In this document: piece after piece, positions 36,400-44,168 of the stretch
Layout of the letters: every line of letters begins with the position of its first letter
Position numbering within the stretch: position 1 is the first letter of the stretch
Origin: Sulfurivermis sp041678005
GTDB taxonomy: Bacteria > Pseudomonadota > Gammaproteobacteria > Thiohalomonadales > Thiohalomonadaceae
Assembly (NCBI GenBank): GCA_041678005.1
Contig: JBAYOW010000003.1
Location: 29,953-93,952 of the forward strand
DNA: 64,000 nt
Direction: 5' to 3'
Notes under the pieces: model-generated
Database searches by the model: none
What the model was told of the DNA's origin: nothing
What the model saw: only the letters and a program-made list of their open reading frames with translations
Translations under genes and position numbers: made by a program

Positions 36400-36690
36400 G
36401 ACCGTAGGGCGCAATAACCACCGGCATTGCGCCAAATGTGGCGCACATCTACCCTCTCCCCCTGCCCCTCTCCCGCAAGCGGGAGAGGGGAGAAGTTACG
36501 TTCTACTCTGATCCGTCATCCCCGCGCAGGCGGAAATCCAGTACTGTAGGGCGCAATAACCATCTGGCATTGCGCCGGATGCAGATGCTGTTACCGATGT
36601 AGGGTGTAAATAAATATGCAATGCAAAAACTGTGTCAATGGTTATTAGGCAGACCGCATGAGCGAAGATGAAAAGCCCCTCTCCCCTGCC
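36400..36690. repeat. Dispersed GC-rich palindromic repeat, inverted orientation
   Basis: The 496-bp dnr-atpG gap contains, in reverse orientation, the modules of the repeat at 43535-43909. They are the hairpin CCCCTCTCCCGC-AA-GCGGGAGAGGGG (36465-36490), the inverted repeat GGCGCAAT/ATTGCGCC (about 36549-36576, and a variant near 36407-36434), and the shared text GTTACCGATGTAGGGTG. No gene was seen here. Confidence 0.85.
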
Positions 36691-36722
36691 TCTATCCAAT
36701 AAACGTTAGAGGGTGGCTTCAT

Positions 36723-37583
36723 TTATAAATATCCAACAATTATATCCATAATTTCATTTGTGATTTCAGTTTGGCGTACATATCTTAAGTCGGTTTCCAC
36801 CACCTCCAGCCGCTCATCTACAGATTTCTCGGCCTGTTGCATCAAGGCCAGACGTGCCGCATTTTCTGTCACCATGGCTTCGGCCGCCGCACTAAACACA
36901 CTGGCATAAATGTGGTTTCGTATCAGTGATGCCAAAAGGGTCTCTGGTGCCATACTGTAGTCAGGCAAGGAACGAGAATCCCAGGTTTTTTTGCTGTCCA
37001 GCAACTGTGTATCCAATGGCAACAGATTGCGTATAACAGCTGTGTTTAGACCTTGCTCAGCACGCTCGGTAAAGGCAAGCGCAACCACATTGAGAGCCAA
37101 TTGTTGGCCATGGCCAAATGCCTCAATCTGCTTAACCAAATCAGCTGCCAAACGGCCAATACCTTCAGCTGAAGCTGGTGGCAACAATACCTGGTCAACA
37201 ATCAAGCCCAAATCAGCCAAAGCAGCTTGCATACGTGCACCAACACACAAAAAACTCCAGTCATGGCCGCTTGTCGATTGACAATAATCCTTTACCATCT
37301 GCGCAAGGTTTTCATTGTAGCTGCCGCATAGGCCATGATCCGAACCATATACCAGCATCAATTTCCGTTTGCCCGTCAGACCTTCCAGTTTTAGCTGGCC
37401 GCTGCGCTTGGCGAAGGCGGCAAAGCCTTGCAGAACAACTTGATGATATGCCTGAATCGATTGTGCCGCCTGCTCATATGGTGTGGCGTTGATGGCGGCC
37501 AGAATTTTCATCGTGTGCACCAGCCCACGAATGCTGCTGAACGTATCTTTTTGTCGACTGAGAAACTCAAGCGTTTGCGTCAC
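36723..37583 (-). CDS. atpG: N-ATPase gamma subunit
   Basis: A 286-residue F-type gamma subunit, the central rotor shaft. The C-terminal pattern LRYVRQTEITNEIMDIIVGY matches the family's terminal helix, and the N-terminal coiled coil (DTFSSIRGLVHTMKILAAIN) is present. It is divergent from standard AtpG, as in other N-ATPases. It is the last gene of the operon, set 166 bp after atpA, a wide gap for this operon, with no obvious terminator between. Confidence 0.9.
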   Translation of the reverse strand: MTQTLEFLSRQKDTFSSIRGLVHTMKILAAINATPYEQAAQSIQAYHQVVLQGFAAFAKRSGQLKLEGLTGKRKLMLVYGSDHGLCGSYNENLAQMVKDYCQSTSGHDWSFLCVGARMQAALADLGLIVDQVLLPPASAEGIGRLAADLVKQIEAFGHGQQLALNVVALAFTERAEQGLNTAVIRNLLPLDTQLLDSKKTWDSRSLPDYSMAPETLLASLIRNHIYASVFSAAAEAMVTENAARLALMQQAEKSVDERLEVVETDLRYVRQTEITNEIMDIIVGYL

Positions 37584-37749
37584 AGCAAGCCCACATATTT
37601 TATTAGGGAGCGCGGATGATGGTTAGATGGCCGAGACAGCGCCATGCTATTAAAAAAACAGAGTTTTTGTTTTTCATGCAGATAGCAATGACTCATTGTG
37701 ATCTCAATAAAATCAGATTTTTTCTCATGTCCTGGCTAAATAAACAGTG

Positions 37750-39270
37750 CTAACTGGCCAATAAAGCATTACGCGCAGTGGTAGTAATCAGCTGGTAGTC
37801 TTCTGTTTGCAAGGCCTCGTTAGCCATGATTTGTCGGCTGAGATCTTGTAACTGTTGTTGCGCCGCCTTACGTACTAGATGCATTGCCGCAGGGGTTTGT
37901 TGCTCGCTGATATCATCAAACAAACCTTCCATGGCAGCAATAATCACTGCCAGCTGCTCCACTGTCGGCATGGGATCACGTTCTGCCTGACGGAGAGAAT
38001 TTCTAACCGCAGCACCACGAGTCAATCTAGACTTGGTGGCTGCGTCCAGACGTGTGCCAAAGCGGGCAAAGTCTTCCAGTTCCTCGAACTGCGACAAAGT
38101 GACGCGCAGATTACCGGCAACACTACGCAATGCCTTGCCTTGTGCCTTGCCACCAACACGTGATACAGACAAACCCAAATCAACCGCTGGAAATTGATTT
38201 TTGCGCACCAGACGGGGGGAAAGATAGATCTGTCCGTCGGTGATCGAAATTAAATTTGTTGGAATATAAGCAGAAAGGTTTTCAGCCTGGGTTTCTACCA
38301 CCGGCAAGGCAGTAATCGAACCGCCACCCGCTGCCTGCGTGAATTGCCCGGCACGCTCCAGCAAGCGAGCATGCAAATAGAAAATATCACCCGGAAATGC
38401 TTCACGACCAGGCGGACGGCGCAAAAGCAAGGATAACTCACGATAAGCACGCGCATGGCGTGTCATATCATCGAAAATAATCAGCACATCCTGGCCGATT
38501 TTAGAAAAATATTCTGCCATGGTCATCGCAGAATAAGGCGCAAGATAAGCAAGCCCAGGGGCTTCTTCATCACCCACTGACATGATGATGCTACGCGCCA
38601 GCATGCCACCTTGCTCAATCGACTTGATCACTCTGACCACCGCATCGCCGCGCTGACCTACCGCGCAATAAATACACACAACTTCTGTGCTGGCTTGATT
38701 GAGTATGGTATCTACTGCCAGCGAGGTTTTACCTGTCTGGCGATCACCAATAATTAGCTCACGCTGTCCCAAGCCAACAGGGATGACTGCGTCGATAGCC
38801 TTTATGCCAGTCGCCAACGGACGAGACACGGCTGAACGGCTCAGGATACCAAGCGCTTCTGCCTCAACTGGATGTCTGGCGGTGGCAGCTATGCCGCCCA
38901 AACCATCCATAGGACGACCTCTTGCATCGACTACTCGCCCCAACAAAGCCGGGCCAACCGGCGCGCTGACCACCTGGCCGGTGCGATATACAGATTCGCC
39001 CGGTATGATCTTTTCTGTAGGCCCAAGCAAGATAACACCCAACTCATCAGGCGCCAGATCCAGCACCACGCCTTCTACGCCTGATTCAAAGATCAACAGC
39101 TCATCGGCCAGGGCGCGGGCAAGTCCGGTAACAATGGCGATACCATCACCAACTTGCGCCACCTTGCCTATCTCGGTCAGTTGTGGAGCTGGCGCAGGTG
39201 TGGCCAAAAGATCAGCCAGCCAGTCATCAAATTCTTGAGTGGTATCAGTAGGATAACTCATGGCGCTCAT
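37750..39270 (-). CDS. atpA: N-ATPase alpha subunit
   Basis: 506 residues. Walker A GDRQTGKT near residue 168, LIIFDDMTRHARAYRELSLL (Walker B region) and the PPGREAFPGDIFYLHARLLE signature mark the alpha subunit of F-type ATPases, the non-catalytic nucleotide-binding partner of beta. It overlaps the end of atpF by 26 bp; ATG 39261 is an alternative start. There is no delta-subunit gene before it, as expected in N-ATPase operons. Confidence 0.94.
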   Translation of the reverse strand: MSAMSYPTDTTQEFDDWLADLLATPAPAPQLTEIGKVAQVGDGIAIVTGLARALADELLIFESGVEGVVLDLAPDELGVILLGPTEKIIPGESVYRTGQVVSAPVGPALLGRVVDARGRPMDGLGGIAATARHPVEAEALGILSRSAVSRPLATGIKAIDAVIPVGLGQRELIIGDRQTGKTSLAVDTILNQASTEVVCIYCAVGQRGDAVVRVIKSIEQGGMLARSIIMSVGDEEAPGLAYLAPYSAMTMAEYFSKIGQDVLIIFDDMTRHARAYRELSLLLRRPPGREAFPGDIFYLHARLLERAGQFTQAAGGGSITALPVVETQAENLSAYIPTNLISITDGQIYLSPRLVRKNQFPAVDLGLSVSRVGGKAQGKALRSVAGNLRVTLSQFEELEDFARFGTRLDAATKSRLTRGAAVRNSLRQAERDPMPTVEQLAVIIAAMEGLFDDISEQQTPAAMHLVRKAAQQQLQDLSRQIMANEALQTEDYQLITTTARNALLAS

Positions 39271-39988
39271 TCAACAAGTTATCCAGCTCATCTATATAGC
39301 TGTCGACAGTCCATTCCACCTGTGCACCACCTACCCGCAGGATCAAACCTGGCGCCTGCTCAGCTTCGATAGCAAAATTCAGCTCCAGGTTTGGCAGCAA
39401 TTGCTTGAGATCTGTTCGTAGCCTGGCTTGGGCTGCCTCAGGCAAAGGCTCGCGCGTGGTAGCCAGCGCCGTAGTACTGTCGCCGGAGGCTTCAGCCAAT
39501 TCCTCGACCAACGGCGTCAGTCGCTGACTGACATGACGCACCAAGCTTTCTTCCAGCTCAGCATCAGCCAAATCATGCAGAGCCTTGCGCGTTAGTTCTA
39601 ACAATGTCTGACTAGCAGCCAGGTGTAATTTTCCAATGAATTTTTTACGCTCATTGGCCAGATGATTCTGCCAGTCTTGCTGTTCCTGTTCCAGTTTGCT
39701 ACGCGCTGCTGTCAGTACTTGCTGTCGCTCGGCCGCGGTAGCCTTCAATGCCTCATCTACCAGGTTCTGCCGACTATCCAGGAGCTCTGCTTGCTGTTGA
39801 CGGAACTCTGCTTCTGCTTTTTTAGCCTGTTGTTTGGCTATGCCAGCCTCTGCCATCCGCTCGGCAATTTCCTTTTCTCTGGCATCTATACCGTCAAGAA
39901 TGGGGCGGTAAAGAAAACGTTTCAGCAGCCAAACCAAAAGCAGGAAATTGGCGATCTGGGCAGCAACAGTTATCCAATCAATGGACAT
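39245..39988 (-). CDS. atpF: N-ATPase b subunit (stator)
   Basis: 247 residues: an N-terminal membrane helix (DWITVAAQIANFLLLVWLL), then a long charged coiled coil (about 30-130) and a C-terminal globular extension (about 130-247) not found in ordinary ~156-residue b subunits. In N-ATPases, which have no delta gene, this extended b is thought to cover stator contacts with F1; that is inference. It lies between atpE and atpA on one transcript. Confidence 0.9.
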   Translation of the reverse strand: MSIDWITVAAQIANFLLLVWLLKRFLYRPILDGIDAREKEIAERMAEAGIAKQQAKKAEAEFRQQQAELLDSRQNLVDEALKATAAERQQVLTAARSKLEQEQQDWQNHLANERKKFIGKLHLAASQTLLELTRKALHDLADAELEESLVRHVSQRLTPLVEELAEASGDSTTALATTREPLPEAAQARLRTDLKQLLPNLELNFAIEAEQAPGLILRVGGAQVEWTVDSYIDELDNLLNERHELSY

Positions 39989-40015
39989 AGACTGATCCCC
40001 GATGGTAAAAAATCA

Positions 40016-40300
40016 TCAGCTTCCCGCACTGGCTAGTACAGCTTCCCAGAAGGGATTGGCAAAGATCAAGATCATCGCCACCACAAAGCAATAGATGGCA
40101 GTAGATTCAATCATTGCCATACTGACAAAAAGTGTGCGCGTCAGTGTCGGCGCAGCGTCTGGTTGTTGAGCTATTGCTGCAATAGCAGAGGCAGCCGCGC
40201 GCCCTTCACCCAAGGCCGGGCCGATTGAGCCTATGGCAACTGTAATGCCGGCAGTAAAAATAGAAACTGTAGCGATGGCTATCAAAGTAAAGTCAGTCAT
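40016..40300 (-). CDS. atpE: N-ATPase c subunit with Na+-type double-carboxylate site
   Basis: A 94-residue, two-helix proteolipid forming the c-ring. Helix 1 has GSIGPALGEGRA with E32; helix 2 has MIESTAIY with E65, S66, T67 and Y70. This combination is the N-ATPase Na+-binding signature (two carboxylates plus the S/T/Y cluster) rather than the single-carboxylate H+ type. The ring should therefore carry Na+. The loop AQQPDAAPTLTR is typical. Confidence 0.95.
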   Translation of the reverse strand: MTDFTLIAIATVSIFTAGITVAIGSIGPALGEGRAAASAIAAIAQQPDAAPTLTRTLFVSMAMIESTAIYCFVVAMILIFANPFWEAVLASAGS

Positions 40301-40302
40301 GG

Positions 40303-40971
40303 TCAGTCCTGATTGTTAGTGGCAGATGAAATATACACCGTTGCCAAAATAGCAAAGATATAAGCCTGGATCAGGCCGGTCAGCAAACCCAGCATATCCA
40401 TGAGTACAGGAAAAAAGAAAGGCGCTATGCTAAGCAAAATAGCAGCGATTACCGCGCCACTCATGACGTTGCCATAAAGACGCACCGCCAGTGAGATGCC
40501 ACGAGAAAATTCACCGATAATATTGAATGGCAGCATCACGGCAGATGGCTCGATAAATGTTCTCAGATAATTTTTTACACCACTATTGGCGATACCAAAT
40601 AAAGGCACCGCTACCAACACAGATAAGGCAAGCGCCACGGTAGTGGATAGCGAAGCGGTAGGCGGAGTAAAACCAGGCACAACACCCAGCAAGTTAGACA
40701 CGGCAATGAACAAAAACAAAGTCCCGGCAAAATAAAGCACATATCTTGCAGATTCAAGACTGATTTCCTCTATTTGATTCTGGATAGCCTTGACGATCAC
40801 CTCTAATGTCGTGCGCCAGCGATTAGGCGGAACATCCGGTCGCAAATTGCGTGTAACCAGCCAGGAAATCAGCACCAGCAAAGCCATTACCAGCCAGGTA
40901 TTCACCAAGGTGGAATTGATCGACCAACCTGCCAAAGTGAAGACCACTGTATCATCAGGTGAAAACTGCAT
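40303..40971 (-). CDS. atpB: N-ATPase a subunit
   Basis: 222 residues with five to six membrane helices. The essential channel arginine lies in GISLAVRLYGNVMSGAVIAA, with supporting residues in the following helix GLLTGLIQAYIFAILATVYI. ATG 40971 overlaps the atpR stop (TAATG); a longer frame to 41055 encodes an unlikely Cys-rich leader and is rejected. Together with the c-ring it forms the ion path. Confidence 0.94.
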   Translation of the reverse strand: MQFSPDDTVVFTLAGWSINSTLVNTWLVMALLVLISWLVTRNLRPDVPPNRWRTTLEVIVKAIQNQIEEISLESARYVLYFAGTLFLFIAVSNLLGVVPGFTPPTASLSTTVALALSVLVAVPLFGIANSGVKNYLRTFIEPSAVMLPFNIIGEFSRGISLAVRLYGNVMSGAVIAAILLSIAPFFFPVLMDMLGLLTGLIQAYIFAILATVYISSATNNQD

Positions 40972-41261
40972 TACCTTACTCCTGAAACTACTGCACGGCG
41001 CAGCGCAATAAAACGCACAACGAAAAATGCCATGGCATAACCTAAAATCGACCAAAGGTTACTGGTCATGCTTGCCAACAAAAAGCCTACTCCCAATAAA
41101 AGAGCAAGGCGTAAAACAAAACTCAACAATAATCTCGCATTGGGCTGGCTGGATTTGAGCGCCAGTTTTATCCCCCAGTCAAGACCAGCAAAAAACACCC
41201 CACTTACCAGCAAACCAAGCAGAAAACCCGATGCTAACATTGGCCAATCAGGACTGGTCAA
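40971..41261 (-). CDS. atpR: N-ATPase-specific membrane protein AtpR
   Basis: A 96-residue hydrophobic protein with three predicted helices (LASGFLLGLLVSGVFFAGL, LLSFVLRLALLLGVGFLLA, and a third). It is found only in N-ATPase operons, between atpQ and atpB. AtpR with AtpQ is proposed to help c-ring assembly or to bind the cation. Start TTG 41261 is favoured by AAGGAAGGG just upstream; ATG 41240 is an alternative. It overlaps atpQ by 14 bp. Confidence 0.85.
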   Translation of the reverse strand: MTSPDWPMLASGFLLGLLVSGVFFAGLDWGIKLALKSSQPNARLLLSFVLRLALLLGVGFLLASMTSNLWSILGYAMAFFVVRFIALRRAVVSGVR

Positions 41262-41541
41262 CGCGCCCTTCCTTTTCAATCCAGCTCCAGGCAATGATAA
41301 TACCAACCACCATGCCAGCTAACATCAAGGCCAGTGGCCAGGAAAAAGTTTGCGGTGCCACCCGCTCCAGCCAGAGGCCTAATAAAGCGCCCGCCACGGT
41401 AGGCACTGCAACAGACCAGCCGATGATGCCAAAGGTACCAAAGCCGCGTAACGGGCTGGCACCACGAGTGGCCCGCGCCTTTTTCATCCGCTCAACACTG
41501 CGCTGCATGCTATCGGCAGAGGTATCCTGTTTTTTCTTCAT
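41248..41541 (-). CDS. atpQ: N-ATPase AtpQ (AtpI-like) membrane protein
   Basis: A 97-residue protein: a basic cytoplasmic N-terminus (residues 1-35, MKKARATRGASP), then two membrane helices, the second ending in WSWIEKEG. This fits the AtpI/AtpQ family, thought to assist c-ring assembly. Its position between atpC and atpR is diagnostic of an N-ATPase operon. Confidence 0.88.
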   Translation of the reverse strand: MKKKQDTSADSMQRSVERMKKARATRGASPLRGFGTFGIIGWSVAVPTVAGALLGLWLERVAPQTFSWPLALMLAGMVVGIIIAWSWIEKEGRVDQS

Positions 41542-41563
41542 GATTCTTGGTTCATGATATTTT

Positions 41564-41974
41564 TCATAACAAGGGTTTCCTCAGATCGCCAAAGCGACGT
41601 ACCAGACCAGCTTCCAATTGCGAAAGAGCAGTTCGCGCCACACGCTCATCTTCATCCACGGCAAGAAAAGTGCTTTGAATAATCTTGTTGAGCGCGTCCA
41701 GATCTTCGCCCTGTAGGCCACGCCAAACCGCTACTTCAACCTGATGGCCGGTTTTCACCAACAGACCTTCATCGATGGCAAAAAACATTTCCTCCTGTTG
41801 CTGATTGGTCAACACCATGACCGATGGCACTAATGCGCTAACAAAGTCGATATGATTGGGCAGCATGGCAAAGGCACCATTTTCTGCCACGGCATATAGC
41901 TTTATCACCTCGCCAGAAAAAAGCGTACGCGTAGGCAGACGCAGAGCGACCTGCATAACCTTGGCAAAACTCAT
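41564..41974 (-). CDS. atpC: N-ATPase epsilon subunit
   Basis: A 136-residue epsilon subunit, mainly the N-terminal beta-sandwich (LRLPTRTLFSGEVIKLYAVA, ENGAFAMLPNHIDFVSALVP) with a short helical C-terminus containing LEAGLVRRFGDLRKP. It couples gamma to the c-ring and may regulate hydrolysis. ATG 41974 overlaps the atpD stop by 4 bp. Confidence 0.9.
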   Translation of the reverse strand: MSFAKVMQVALRLPTRTLFSGEVIKLYAVAENGAFAMLPNHIDFVSALVPSVMVLTNQQQEEMFFAIDEGLLVKTGHQVEVAVWRGLQGEDLDALNKIIQSTFLAVDEDERVARTALSQLEAGLVRRFGDLRKPLL

Positions 41975-43350
41975 GGCTTTTGTTCCAAATCACTGAGCGC
42001 ACCAATCATATAATAGTCAGTTTCGTTGTCCTTGAATTCAGTTAGACTCAGGATGCTTTCACAGCCTGTCAGAGTTTCCGCAAGGCTTACCCGTTTACCT
42101 GCCATGCCAGTAAACGAACCGGTGGTAAAAAATGGTTGAGTCAAAAATCGCTCTAGACGACGTGCCCTGGCAACCACTGCTCGATCCGCAGCAGACAACT
42201 CCTCCATCCCCAACATGGCGATAATATCGCGCAGCTCTTCATATTCAGCCAATGTGCGCCGGACGGCACGGGCAATATCATAATGGCGCTGACCAACGAC
42301 TGCCGGAGACAACATTAGTGACGACGAGGCCAGAGGATCTACCGCTGGATAAAGACCTTCACTGGCACGCTTGCGCGATAGCACAACAGAAGCCGAAAGA
42401 TGCGAAAAAATATGTGCTGCGGCAGGATCGGTAAAATCATCAGCCGGCACATACACCGCCTGAATGGAAGTAATGGCAGCCTTGCTCGTAGAGGTAATAC
42501 GTTCCTGCAATGAGGCCAGCTCGGTTGCCAGCGTCGGTTGATAACCCACGCGCGAAGGCATGCGACCCAACAAACCAGATAACTCTGAACCAGCCTGCAC
42601 ATAACGAAAAATATTATCTATCAACAGCAAAACATCCTGCTCTTTTATATCGCGAAAATATTCCGCCATGGTCAGCGCAGCTTTACCTACCAAAAAACGC
42701 ACACCAGGCGCTTCATTCATCTGCCCAAAAAGCATCACCGTTTTGTCGCGCACACCCGCCATGTCCATTTCACGGTACAGCTCTTCTGCTTCGCGCGAAC
42801 GCTCACCTATGCCACAAAAAAGACTGACGCCCTGGTAATGCTGCACAGTGTTATTAATAAGCTCGGTAATCAACACCGTCTTGCCTACTCCAGCACCGCC
42901 AAAAAGACCAGTCTTGCCGCCACGTTCTATCGGCGAAAGCAAATCAATCGCCTTGATGCCAGTCTCCAAAACCTCACCATGAATCGTGCGATCATCAAGT
43001 GCCGGTGGAGCTTGATGGATAGAGCGCATAGCAGCAGCGACGGGCGCGGGCTTGCCATCCAGCGGCGCGCCGAACATATTCAACATACGCCCCAACACAT
43101 CATCACCAACGGGGATCTGAATAGGCCCGCCAGTGGCGGTGACAGGCATACCCAAACCCAGGCCACGCACATTGGCAAGCGCCACACAGCGCACTATGTT
43201 TTGATCAAGTAAAGAGGCAACTTCCATCGACAGGTCACCAGCAAAAACCAAGTCATGAACTTGCGGTGCTTGACCGGCGAATCGAACATCAACCACGCCA
43301 CCACGAATCTTGACTATCTGGCCAGAAGCAAGGTCGTTCTTAACTGACAT
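41971..43350 (-). CDS. atpD: N-ATPase beta subunit
   Basis: The 459-residue catalytic subunit. Walker A GGAGVGKT is near residue 151, the catalytic GERSREAEELYREM follows, and LLLIDNIFRYVQAGSELSGL carries the Walker B aspartate. First gene of the operon in the order atpD-C-Q-R-B-E-F-A-G, which is the defining layout of N-ATPases. It hydrolyses ATP to pump, or synthesises ATP using, the ion gradient. Upstream is an 818-bp intergenic region rich in repeats. Confidence 0.95.
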   Translation of the reverse strand: MSVKNDLASGQIVKIRGGVVDVRFAGQAPQVHDLVFAGDLSMEVASLLDQNIVRCVALANVRGLGLGMPVTATGGPIQIPVGDDVLGRMLNMFGAPLDGKPAPVAAAMRSIHQAPPALDDRTIHGEVLETGIKAIDLLSPIERGGKTGLFGGAGVGKTVLITELINNTVQHYQGVSLFCGIGERSREAEELYREMDMAGVRDKTVMLFGQMNEAPGVRFLVGKAALTMAEYFRDIKEQDVLLLIDNIFRYVQAGSELSGLLGRMPSRVGYQPTLATELASLQERITSTSKAAITSIQAVYVPADDFTDPAAAHIFSHLSASVVLSRKRASEGLYPAVDPLASSSLMLSPAVVGQRHYDIARAVRRTLAEYEELRDIIAMLGMEELSAADRAVVARARRLERFLTQPFFTTGSFTGMAGKRVSLAETLTGCESILSLTEFKDNETDYYMIGALSDLEQKP

Positions 43351-43534
43351 GAACTCCGCCTTATCGACAATGAATGACAGCTCTCAAGCAAGAGAACTTC
43401 ATGCTGAAAGTCTGCCGCCTGGCTCATGAATAGGCAAGGGGATTCCACATAAGCCAAAATCACGAAATAAAATGGCCGGTCTTCACCGATTCCTTCTAAG
43501 CTCCCCTATCCCACTTGTGAGCTAAGAATGACGG

Positions 43535-43909
43535 ATCAGGGTAGAACGTAACTTCTCCCCTCTCCCGCTTGCGGGAGAGGGGCTGGGGAGAGGGGCTTTT
43601 TCATCTTCGCGCATACGACCCATGCATTGCATATATCTTTGCACCGGTAACAGCATCTGCATTCGGCGCAGTGCCCGATGGTTATTGCGCCCTACCATGA
43701 TACAGACGCCGCACAAAGCTCCCCTCTCTCGCTTGCGCGGGAATGGTGAATCAGGGTAGAACGTAACTTCTCCCCTCTCCCGCTTGCGGGAGAGGGGCTG
43801 GGGGAGAGGGGCTTTTTCATCTTCGCGCATACGACCCATGCATTGCATATATCTTTGCACCGGTAACAGCATCTGCATTCGGCGCAGTGCCCGCTGGTTA
43901 TTGCGCCCT
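43535..43909. repeat. Tandem pair of 160-bp GC-rich repeat modules upstream of atpD
   Basis: Two nearly identical 160-bp copies (43535-43694 and 43750-43909), period 215 bp. Each begins ATCAGGGTAGAACGTAACTT, carries the hairpin CCCCTCTCCCGC-TT-GCGGGAGAGGGG (43557-43582, 43772-43797), then TTTTTCATCTTCGCGCATAC, and ends with GGTTATTGCGCCC. They fill the 818-bp gap between the divergent atpD and GGDEF-EAL genes; the rest of the gap shows no gene. Confidence 0.93.
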
Positions 43910-44168
43910 TACATTACTGAGATAGCTCAACTTGACAAGCCGTATACAGCAGGCACGTGCGCCGAGGAAACCACATATGCACCATATGCACCTACAAACA
44001 AACATTTGGTTGGGCTTGCAACATCATGCTGGTATGCGCTAGTTTTATATTTCCATTAATTTATTAGGCTTACTCAACATACAAGGCTGAAGCACCAAAT
44101 CTTACCCGCGACAAGGCTGTCTATCTCCCGGAATAATGGGCGTGCATGAACAACGGCAGGAACAATAA

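Noticed and set aside
40971..41055. Longer AtpB start adding 28 residues
   Set aside because: The leader is Cys-rich and lies wholly inside atpR; ATG 40971 gives the normal N-terminus with a TAATG junction.
43535..43909. Possible CRISPR array because of regularly placed near-identical units
   Set aside because: Only two units of 160 bp with a 55-bp spacing, each carrying long palindromes shared with other intergenic gaps; not a CRISPR repeat-spacer pattern.
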